25,039 nt of DNA, taken from the IMG/VR virus record IMGVR_UViG_3300005911_000011, positions 1-25,039 of that record; one strand, written 5' to 3'. Source of the stretch: a virus. Below are positions 6,265 to 11,459 of this stretch, piece after piece; the stretch's first letter is position 1; each line of letters begins with the position of its first letter. Under the pieces are notes generated by a model. The model did not search any database and was not told the origin of the DNA. It worked only from the letters and a program-made list of their open reading frames with translations. The translations under genes and the position numbers were made by a program.

Positions 6265-6542
6265 TGCAGAACACAGCAACGTCATATGATGATGACACAG
6301 GACCAACCACAGGAACATGGATAGTCTCTGATGGTACTACAAATACGCCTACGAATATTGCATATGGTGATTTTTATATTGAGTGCTATGATGTACCTGA
6401 GATACCTGTGTTATACAAAGAGTGCAACGATCATCCACCAAGGCCAAAGAAACTAACGTACAACCACAATGTATTTACGGTGGTTAGTCATCGGATCAAA
6501 CAGCCTTATCGGATGGGGTTTAAACGGGGGAATCGGTTATGA
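6261..6542 (+). CDS. Unrecognised 93-aa phage protein
   Basis: It begins at the ATGATG at 6261, overlapping the previous stop. The N-terminal half is polar and Thr/Asp rich (TATSYDDDTGPTTGTW), and the C-terminal third is basic (HRIKQPYRMGFKRGNRL). There is no membrane segment or known motif. Tight overlaps on both sides support it as a real gene. The role is unknown. Confidence 0.55.
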   Translation: MMQNTATSYDDDTGPTTGTWIVSDGTTNTPTNIAYGDFYIECYDVPEIPVLYKECNDHPPRPKKLTYNHNVFTVVSHRIKQPYRMGFKRGNRL

Positions 6543-6673
6543 TGTGCAGCTCATGTGGCCATATTGGACCCGATGATGATTTTACGAAGTGGAACAGAAC
6601 AGGTGACAATATCGGTAGGTGCAAACAATGCAAAGCCTTGAGGGAGGGGGCCTTGACTTTGCCCAGTTTTTAG
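6539..6673 (+). CDS. Tiny 44-aa zinc-ribbon protein
   Basis: The frame starts at ATG ATG 6539, overlapping the previous TGA, and ends at TAG 6671-6673. It reads MMCSSCGHIGPDDDFTKW and later RCKQCKAL, giving two CxxC pairs (Cys3/Cys6 and Cys28/Cys31) about 21 residues apart. That is a complete zinc ribbon of the kind seen in small phage proteins near HNH and terminase genes. It probably binds nucleic acid or a protein partner. The small size makes it easy to miss in annotation. Confidence 0.6.
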   Translation: MMCSSCGHIGPDDDFTKWNRTGDNIGRCKQCKALREGALTLPSF

Positions 6674-6731
6674 TCGTGTGCAGCGAGATTGCAGTCAGGA
6701 TATCAGTAAGCCGAAAATTTAGGGGGTAACC

Positions 6732-7160
6732 ATGGGAGACCGAGGACCAAAACCAGAAACCAAAATACACGTACTGCCGGCGCAAAAAAATAAACGCAAA
6801 TCACCTATACCAGGAATGACAAAGCCTGCTTGCCGGATCTGGACAAAAGTAATGGGTGACTACGATCCGGATCATTTTTTACCACAACACTATGGCATTT
6901 TACGCGCATATTGCGAAGCCGAAGCAGCTCACAACCGGGCGATTAAGGGTGTTGCTGAAGGCGGAGATATCATCAAGCAAGAAAACGGCGTGGTAAAAGA
7001 AAATCCATATGTGAACATGGAAATAAAGTTTGCAAATCTTATGTCTCAGCTTGGAACAAAGTTGGGCATAACAAAAAATGCAACAACCGTTTCAAGGGGT
7101 GATAAGTCTTTAAAACCAAAACCAAAAAGCAAACGGGATGGATTAATGGGTGGCCAATGA
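6732..7160 (+). CDS. terS: Terminase small subunit, P27 family
   Basis: The 142-aa protein begins MGDRGPKPETKIHVLPAQ and continues with PGMTKPACRIWTKVMGDY and LRAYCEAEAAHNRAIKGV, the pattern of P27-type small terminase subunits. NPYVNMEIKFANLMSQLGTKLGIT follows as the usual C-terminal helix. It recognises the phage packaging site and hands DNA to the large subunit. GGGGG (6721-6725) precedes ATG 6732. The C-terminal tail SKRDGLMGG is repeated at the end of the RHH gene at 8680, a sign of a cassette insertion just downstream. The stop overlaps the next gene by ATGA. Confidence 0.88.
   Translation: MGDRGPKPETKIHVLPAQKNKRKSPIPGMTKPACRIWTKVMGDYDPDHFLPQHYGILRAYCEAEAAHNRAIKGVAEGGDIIKQENGVVKENPYVNMEIKFANLMSQLGTKLGITKNATTVSRGDKSLKPKPKSKRDGLMGGQ
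7131..7153 (+). repeat. 23-bp direct repeat, left copy (end of terS)
   Basis: This segment matches 8854-8876 with two mismatches in 23 bases and encodes KRDGLMGG in both places, in the same frame. The two copies are 1,723 bp apart and bound the PLD-like gene and the second promoter-driven cassette. Confidence 0.7.
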
Positions 7161-7837
7161 AAATTAAATTACAACCTGCCACCATTGCCGATATGAAAAA
7201 TATCAAGCCGTCAAAAAAAACTACCACATCTGAAAAATACCGGGAAGATGTCAGGATATTTCTTGAGGAGATGAAAATCTTTTCCATTAAATCGAAGAAA
7301 ATCATTAAGATGATTATTAAGACATTTGACGACCTTAAATTACCCATCCCAGGTGAACAACTCCGGATCAGGACACAGCAACAGGTGAATCTCATAGTTT
7401 TGGTTTTACGTATCCTGAAACAACACGACAAAATTGATGAATTGACAATCGCAACATATTCCCTGAATAAAGAAGCCTTTAATATTTTGAGTGATCTTGT
7501 CAAGGCGGGCAAAATAAAAAAATTCAATATATTCCTTGCCAGCTCAAACCGCTTCAGGAATGAGAATCATTTGAATTATCTAATTAACCTTTCCCGGGAA
7601 CTTTCTGAAAGTGGTTTTTTGCTTTCCTTTGTTTTGGTTTGGAGTCATTTCAAAATAACCCTTGCCAGGTGCGGATCTGATTTTTATCAATTTGAGGGCA
7701 GTATGAATTATTCAATGAATAATATGGCCGAACAGATCGTTTTTGAAAACAATAAAGATTTATACGATTTTGATTATGATTTTATAACCGAAACCATGCA
7801 GGATACAAAAAACAAGGCCCTGGAAATAATAATATAA
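7157..7837 (+). CDS. Phospholipase D-superfamily-like protein (single HKD-type motif)
   Basis: The 226-aa protein has a Lys-rich N-terminus. A region around residues 92-135 (IDELTIATYSLNKEAFNILS and KKFNIFLASSNRF) looks like the first PLD strand-helix units. The active-site-like segment is SHFKITLARCGSDFY followed by FEGSMNYSMNNMAEQ: His164-x-Lys166, Gly181-Ser182-x-Asn184 and Glu192. This is one HKD half-site, as in dimeric PLD nucleases such as Nuc and BfiI, though the Asp after HxK is less clear. It may act on phosphodiesters of DNA or lipid. It overlaps the terS stop by ATGA, so it is made with TerS, which is an odd place for such an enzyme. Confidence 0.55.
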   Translation: MKIKLQPATIADMKNIKPSKKTTTSEKYREDVRIFLEEMKIFSIKSKKIIKMIIKTFDDLKLPIPGEQLRIRTQQQVNLIVLVLRILKQHDKIDELTIATYSLNKEAFNILSDLVKAGKIKKFNIFLASSNRFRNENHLNYLINLSRELSESGFLLSFVLVWSHFKITLARCGSDFYQFEGSMNYSMNNMAEQIVFENNKDLYDFDYDFITETMQDTKNKALEIII

Positions 7838-7875
7838 AAAAAGTGCTTTTTTCTTAAATAAAGTTAATAAAACGC

Positions 7876-7904
7876 TTGACATTAATCATAGACTCCTGTA
7901 ATAT
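7876..7904 (+). promoter_or_regulatory. Strong sigma70-type promoter for the second accessory cassette
   Basis: TTGACA (7876-7881), a 17-bp spacer and TAATAT (7899-7904) lie in the 95-bp gap after the PLD-like gene. The -35 region shares the 11-mer TTGACATTAAT with two sites in the replication gene (2590 and 2623). The start would be near 7911, giving a ~22-nt leader with GGGAG (7921-7925) before ATG 7933. An independent promoter in the middle of the packaging genes suggests expression in the lysogen. Confidence 0.68.
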
Positions 7905-7932
7905 TAGACATAATCAAACAGGGAGATAAAAC

Positions 7933-8340
7933 ATGAAATTGATTGGCGGACAGAAACTCAAAGAACTCGGAAGCACAAGACACACAGAAGATTCAGATTA
8001 TATTATTTTCGACTCTGAAAAAGACGTTTTCACCCATGACGCAGAAAAAAACATTGATTATATCAACGCAGCAAAAAATGATTTTTTCGGAAAAATTTGG
8101 AACAAAGAAATAGACAACTCTGAAATTTCTTTAAACTCCCTCCTGGAACTCAAATCATTTAGCTTTGTTCAACACTGCCAGAACATGAATTTTACAAAAG
8201 CAGACAATGACGAATTTGACATTAAATTTCTGGTTAGAAAACTTGGATTTGATGTCAACTTTAACATTGTCAAAAAATACATCTCAGCCGGTGAGTTGAG
8301 CGAAATAGTTAAAATAATCAATAGCATGAAAAGGAGCTAA
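7933..8340 (+). CDS. Nucleotidyltransferase-superfamily-like protein (AbiEii/MNT-type signature)
   Basis: The N-terminus MKLIGGQKLKELGSTRHTED continues SDYIIFD. This fits the nucleotidyltransferase signature GG-x(6)-G-x2-R-x-T-x-D-x-D: Gly5, Gly6, Gly13, Arg16, Thr18, Asp20 and Asp22. Later LNSLLELKSFSF and NDEFDIKFLVRKLG match the L-x2-L-x-x-K and D-x2-D-x3-L elements of AbiEii-like proteins. Members transfer nucleotides to tRNA or protein, often in toxin-antitoxin and abortive-infection systems. At 135 aa it is a minimal version. It is the first gene after the strong promoter at 7876 and precedes two small genes. Function in superinfection defence is an inference. Confidence 0.55.
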   Translation: MKLIGGQKLKELGSTRHTEDSDYIIFDSEKDVFTHDAEKNIDYINAAKNDFFGKIWNKEIDNSEISLNSLLELKSFSFVQHCQNMNFTKADNDEFDIKFLVRKLGFDVNFNIVKKYISAGELSEIVKIINSMKRS

Positions 8341-8342
8341 TC

Positions 8343-8633
8343 ATGACAAAGTTAAAAAATAAAACTCAGTTAAGAAACCTCGTAAAAAGCAGTGTCGGGA
8401 ATACTGGAAGTCTTGACAGGGTAGAGATTTATGACGATTACACCTGGGCTGATATGAGTTGCAGTACGTGGTCAGAAAATTGCGTATTGAGAATGAGCGT
8501 GATTGATGTTGCGAGACGGTGTAGCTATGACAACACCATTGACCAGGATATCACAGAGATGTTTAGAAGAATTGAAGCCGCCGTTGATTATTACCACGAA
8601 CATGGCCAGAAATTAGATTTTGACATGATATAG
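8343..8633 (+). CDS. Unrecognised 96-aa protein of the accessory cassette
   Basis: ATG 8343 follows AAAAGGAGC and starts 3 nt after the nucleotidyltransferase-like gene, so the two are co-transcribed. The soluble product has a basic N-terminus, a central segment WADMSCSTWSENCVLRMS, and an acidic helical C-terminus (EMFRRIEAAVDYYHEHGQ). I looked for the HEPN R-x(4-6)-H motif that would make an MNT/HEPN pair and did not find it. No family is recognised; partner or inhibitor of the preceding protein is only a guess. Confidence 0.6.
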   Translation: MTKLKNKTQLRNLVKSSVGNTGSLDRVEIYDDYTWADMSCSTWSENCVLRMSVIDVARRCSYDNTIDQDITEMFRRIEAAVDYYHEHGQKLDFDMI

Positions 8634-8648
8634 ACAATCAACCCAAAA

Positions 8649-8668
8649 GCCCGGCCACCATACCGGGC
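8649..8668 (+). other. Intergenic stem-loop just before the RHH gene
   Basis: GCCCGG (8649-8654) pairs perfectly with CCGGGC (8663-8668) around an 8-nt loop. AAGGAG follows at once (8669-8674), so the hairpin abuts the ribosome site. No T-run is present, so it is not an intrinsic terminator. It may set translation or mRNA stability of the next gene. Confidence 0.5.
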
Positions 8669-8679
8669 AAGGAGATAAT

Positions 8680-8883
8680 ATTAAAAACAAATCAAAAGGG
8701 GCTGGCAGGCCGCCTGTCCCACCACACCTAAAACGTGTAAAAATGACAGGGGTAAGGATTCAGCAATGGATCCTTGATTGGCTTATGGCGCAACATGGAT
8801 CAAAGGGTCAGTTAATTGAAAAATTGTTGATTGATAAATATGGGTTGGAATCAAAACGGGATGGATTGATGGGAGGGAAATAA
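8680..8883 (+). CDS. Ribbon-helix-helix-like small protein with a probable ATT start
   Basis: The frame has no ATG, GTG or TTG until an ATG at 8743, which lacks a ribosome site. Yet the typical N-terminal pattern (AGRPPVPPHLKRVKMTG) lies before that ATG, so translation must start upstream. AAGGAG (8669-8674) points to ATT at 8680, five bases away, giving 67 aa. The core GVRIQQWILDWLMAQHGSKG then QLIEKLLIDKYGL looks like strand, helix A and helix B of an RHH or related DNA-binding fold. The last residues SKRDGLMGGK copy the TerS tail. It may regulate the cassette promoter at 7876. The start codon is the uncertain part. Confidence 0.55.
   Translation: MKNKSKGAGRPPVPPHLKRVKMTGVRIQQWILDWLMAQHGSKGQLIEKLLIDKYGLESKRDGLMGGK
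8854..8876 (+). repeat. 23-bp direct repeat, right copy
   Basis: Matches 7131-7153 with two mismatches. Here the sequence also supplies GGGAGGG, the ribosome site of the next gene (ATG 8886), suggesting that this copy is the ancestral end of terS and that the DNA between the copies was inserted. Confidence 0.7.
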
Positions 8884-8885
8884 AA

Positions 8886-9152
8886 ATGTATTACATAGAA
8901 ATACCAAAGATAATTGAAGCCACTCAAGTTTTTAAACTTTCAGATCATAAATTGATTGTTCCGATAACAACAAAATATGAGAATTTTACACCTGTTAAAA
9001 ATGGCGCATTTGCTTTATTGCAAGCAGGCTTCTATGAAATTGATTTTGTTATGCCTGGTGATTATATCATAGAAGAAAATTATGATGAAGATTATCCATG
9101 TGTTGTAATGCGTAAGAAAGATTTTGAAATAAGATATAAAGAATACGAATAA
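8886..9152 (+). CDS. Small phage protein with PGDYI motif
   Basis: The 88-aa product starts at ATG 8886 after GGGAGGG. It is beta-rich: EATQVFKLSDHKLIVPITTKY, then FYEIDFVMPGDYIIEE, then VVMRKKDFEIRYKEYE. The pattern PGDyII, a turn, then a V/F-x2-F-x2-x-Y end is a recurrent signature of small uncharacterised phage proteins. Its function is unknown. It is two bases upstream of the large terminase gene and so is likely co-translated with it. Confidence 0.6.
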   Translation: MYYIEIPKIIEATQVFKLSDHKLIVPITTKYENFTPVKNGAFALLQAGFYEIDFVMPGDYIIEENYDEDYPCVVMRKKDFEIRYKEYE

Positions 9153-9153
9153 C

Positions 9154-11214
9154 ATGCAAACCTACATAGATAAAGCCAGAGCCCAAAGAATAATTGATTT
9201 TATCCAAACCCTTACCATTCCTGAAGGTATGCACCAAGGAAAACCGTTTATTTTGAGACCATGGCAACAGGAGATAATCATGGATGTATACTCCCCTGTT
9301 GATGAAAATGGCCTTCGCGTTGTCCGTAAAGCAATCCTATCCATGGGAAAAAAGAACGGAAAGGGGCTTGCTCTTAATACACCACTCCCGACACCTACCG
9401 GATGGATGACGATGGATGACGTAAAACCGGGCGATATCCTTTATGATGAGTTTGGAAATGAATGCAAGGTAACGTTTGAAAGTGATATAAAAAATATTGA
9501 TTGTTATTCTGTTTCATTTTCAAATAACGATACAGTGATATGTGATGAAGAACATCTATGGGTCACTTCAACTATTTTGTCTAATAAAAAAACAAGGTCC
9601 ATGAAAGAAATATATCTTACACAATCACATGAACATTCTATAGAATCATATGAAACTGTAAAAATAATATCTGTTAAAAAAACACCAAGTGTCCCTACAA
9701 AATGTATTCGGGTTGACAGCCCAAATAGTTTATTTCTTTGTGGCAAAACAATGATACCTACCCACAACACCCCCCTGATAGCTGCAATAGTCCTAACTCA
9801 CCTCATAGGCCCAGAAGCCAAACGAAACGAGCAAATGAACTCAGCAGCCTTTGAGCGCGAGCAGGCTGGTATCGTCTTTAAATATATGGAAAATATAATT
9901 TATGCCGATGAAGAACTAAAAGAAGCCACCATTATCAGGACAACTAAAAAAGAAATCGAAGGGCGGTATACTGGATCCATTTACAAGGCATTATCAGCAG
10001 AGACAAAATCAAAGCATGGTTTCAGTCCCGCCCTACTCGCATTTGATGAGCTTGCCCAGTTTGGAGCGGATAGAAGATTTTACGATACTCTTGTCCAAGG
10101 TTTTGGCGCTCATTTAGAACCTATGCTATGGATTATTTCAACTCAGGCAGCAGACGACCTGGCGGTTTTATCGGAGGAAATAGACTACGTAATAAAAAAC
10201 GGTCACACGGACCCCACAGTAAAGCTATTTCTATTCACAAGCCCTATCCATGACGAAAAGGGCGAGGAGATAGATATAATGGATAGAGAGTCCTGGAAGC
10301 TGTCAAACCCGGCCCTGGACGATTTCCTTTCCCTGAAAGACATGGTATCTCTTGCCAATACAGCCCACAACATGCCAAGCTCTGAACCAGGATTCCGAAA
10401 TCTAAGATTAAATCAGCGCATTTCAACAGATTCCCCTTTTATGTCTATCGGTGTATGGACTAAAAACAATGCATTACCAAGCGTTGACGCATTATCAAAG
10501 GGGCGTATAACAGCAGGGCTTGATTTGTCCGGAAAGAATGATTTATCAGCCTTGGTCTTGGATGCCTTTTATTACGAAGAAATAGAAATAAAAGTTGCTG
10601 GTAATTTAAGCGTAATTGAAAAAGGGAAAAAAGGCTTTCACAATCTATTTGCCTATTTTTGGAAACCAGGTGACCTGATCCAGGAACACAAGAAAAAAGA
10701 CAGGGTGCCATATGATTTGTGGGTAAAGCAAGGGCATATCGAAGCGAAGCCAGGGAAAACAATTGATTATGAGTATATTGCCTTAAAGGTCTATGAGCTG
10801 CACGTTTTACACCATATAGACGAATTACGCTTTGACAGATGGCGCATTGAGGACTTCCAAAGGGCCTTGGATAAGGTCGGGTGTGACACCTACATAAAAG
10901 ACAAGGAAGAATCCCCAGGCAGCGACGCGCTTTGCCTTGTACCACATGGTCAGGGTTTTAAGGACATAAATCCAGCGATAGAGAGCGTTGAGGATGTATT
11001 TACAGACTCCAGGGCCAGACACGGTGGCAATCCTGTTCTTACAAATTGTGTGGCAAATACAGTGGTGACTTTTGACCCTGCCAATAATCGAAAATTTGAG
11101 AAGCAAAAATCAACTGGTCGGATTGACGGAACAGTTGCAATGGCTATGGCTATGAATGGGGCCGAACTGCCGCAACTTGAGGACACCACACAACCGGCTG
11201 TAATATTTATTTAA
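9154..11214 (+). CDS. terL: Terminase large subunit (HK97-type) interrupted by a mini-intein
   Basis: The 686-aa precursor holds an HK97-type large terminase of 551 aa plus a 135-aa intein. The N-terminal host part has LRPWQQEII (adenine-binding motif, 34-42) and SMGKKNGK (Walker A, 63-70). The intein then runs from Gly71 to Asn205, and TPLIAA resumes the P-loop at Thr206. Walker B is LLAFDE (294-299) and motif III is ISTQ (328-331). The nuclease begins at AGLDLSGKND (Asp457), and RIDGTVAMAMAM near the C-terminus carries another likely metal ligand. The enzyme pumps DNA into the prohead using ATP and cuts the concatemer. ATP binding is impossible until splicing joins Lys70 to Thr206. Confidence 0.9.
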   Translation: MQTYIDKARAQRIIDFIQTLTIPEGMHQGKPFILRPWQQEIIMDVYSPVDENGLRVVRKAILSMGKKNGKGLALNTPLPTPTGWMTMDDVKPGDILYDEFGNECKVTFESDIKNIDCYSVSFSNNDTVICDEEHLWVTSTILSNKKTRSMKEIYLTQSHEHSIESYETVKIISVKKTPSVPTKCIRVDSPNSLFLCGKTMIPTHNTPLIAAIVLTHLIGPEAKRNEQMNSAAFEREQAGIVFKYMENIIYADEELKEATIIRTTKKEIEGRYTGSIYKALSAETKSKHGFSPALLAFDELAQFGADRRFYDTLVQGFGAHLEPMLWIISTQAADDLAVLSEEIDYVIKNGHTDPTVKLFLFTSPIHDEKGEEIDIMDRESWKLSNPALDDFLSLKDMVSLANTAHNMPSSEPGFRNLRLNQRISTDSPFMSIGVWTKNNALPSVDALSKGRITAGLDLSGKNDLSALVLDAFYYEEIEIKVAGNLSVIEKGKKGFHNLFAYFWKPGDLIQEHKKKDRVPYDLWVKQGHIEAKPGKTIDYEYIALKVYELHVLHHIDELRFDRWRIEDFQRALDKVGCDTYIKDKEESPGSDALCLVPHGQGFKDINPAIESVEDVFTDSRARHGGNPVLTNCVANTVVTFDPANNRKFEKQKSTGRIDGTVAMAMAMNGAELPQLEDTTQPAVIFI
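9364..9768 (+). other. Class 3-type mini-intein inside the terL Walker A motif
   Basis: Residues 71-205 of the precursor form a Hint domain without an endonuclease. Block A is LALNTPLPTPTGWMTMDDV then KPGDILYDEFGN. Block B is CDEEHLWVT with His134 and Trp136. Block F is KCIRVDSPNSLFL with Cys184. Block G is IPTHN with His204 and Asn205, followed by Thr206 as the +1 residue. Residue 1 is Gly, not the usual Cys or Ser, so the normal first nucleophile is absent. The Trp, Cys and Thr set is the signature of class 3 inteins, which use the block F Cys instead. Excision restores GKKNGKT. Confidence 0.88.
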
Positions 11215-11239
11215 AAACCCACCACATATAGAAATAAAC

Positions 11240-11269
11240 TTGACATAACCCCCATATAGTGCTTTTAAT
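11240..11269 (+). promoter_or_regulatory. Candidate promoter between terL and the portal gene
   Basis: TTGACA (11240-11245) is followed after 18 bp by TTTAAT (11264-11269). It lies in the short gap after terL and could drive the small membrane protein and the head genes. Because the -10 overlaps candidate start codons (GTG 11259, ATG 11268), either translation begins at ATG 11277 or the promoter is a chance match. Confidence 0.4.
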
Positions 11270-11459
11270 GTACTTTATGAAGGTATTTCAAAATATTGGT
11301 TCATATATCGTCTTAATGTTTATAGGCTGCATCCTTATTGGATACGGCCTTTTTCTTTTATACGGATTGGGCCTTTCTTTGTCAGTTATTGGCGCTATTT
11401 TCTTTAGCTTGGGAGTATTCGGAGAGTTTGCGCCCGTTTTTGTTAAAAAAGGATCTTAA
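11268..11459 (+). CDS. Small two-TM membrane protein between terL and portal
   Basis: The frame can begin at GTG 11259, ATG 11268 or ATG 11277; none has a clear ribosome site, and I list the middle one (63 aa). The product has two hydrophobic segments, IGSYIVLMFIGCILIGYGLF and LSLSVIGAIFFSLGVFGEF, separated by a short Leu/Gly turn, and ends in VKKGS. It should insert in the inner membrane. The size and two-TM layout resemble some holins or exclusion proteins, but no lysin gene is near. It touches the portal ATG directly. Confidence 0.5.
   Translation: MYFMKVFQNIGSYIVLMFIGCILIGYGLFLLYGLGLSLSVIGAIFFSLGVFGEFAPVFVKKGS

Noticed and set aside
7039-7527. 162-codon minus-strand open frame across terS and the PLD-like gene
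   Set aside because: Crosses two plus-strand genes; hydrophobic residues come from complemented Lys/Asn codons, not from a real membrane protein.
7838-7853. A-rich/T-rich inverted repeat after the PLD-like gene as a terminator
   Set aside because: The stem is only A-T pairs around a 2-4 nt loop, too weak for a standard intrinsic terminator.
7933-8633. Classic MNT/HEPN toxin-antitoxin pair
   Set aside because: The nucleotidyltransferase signature is present, but the 96-aa partner lacks the HEPN R-x(4-6)-H motif.
8743-8883. Shorter RHH gene from the internal ATG at 8743
   Set aside because: No ribosome site precedes it and the family-like GRPPVPPHLKR segment would be left out.
9401-9420. Perfect 10-bp tandem GATGGATGAC in the intein as a sign of slippage
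   Set aside because: The encoded WMTMDDV is the normal length and pattern of intein block A, so no insertion is implied.
10460-10945. 161-codon minus-strand open frame under terL
   Set aside because: Lies wholly opposite the conserved terminase nuclease domain, has no motif or ribosome site and no neighbour on that strand.
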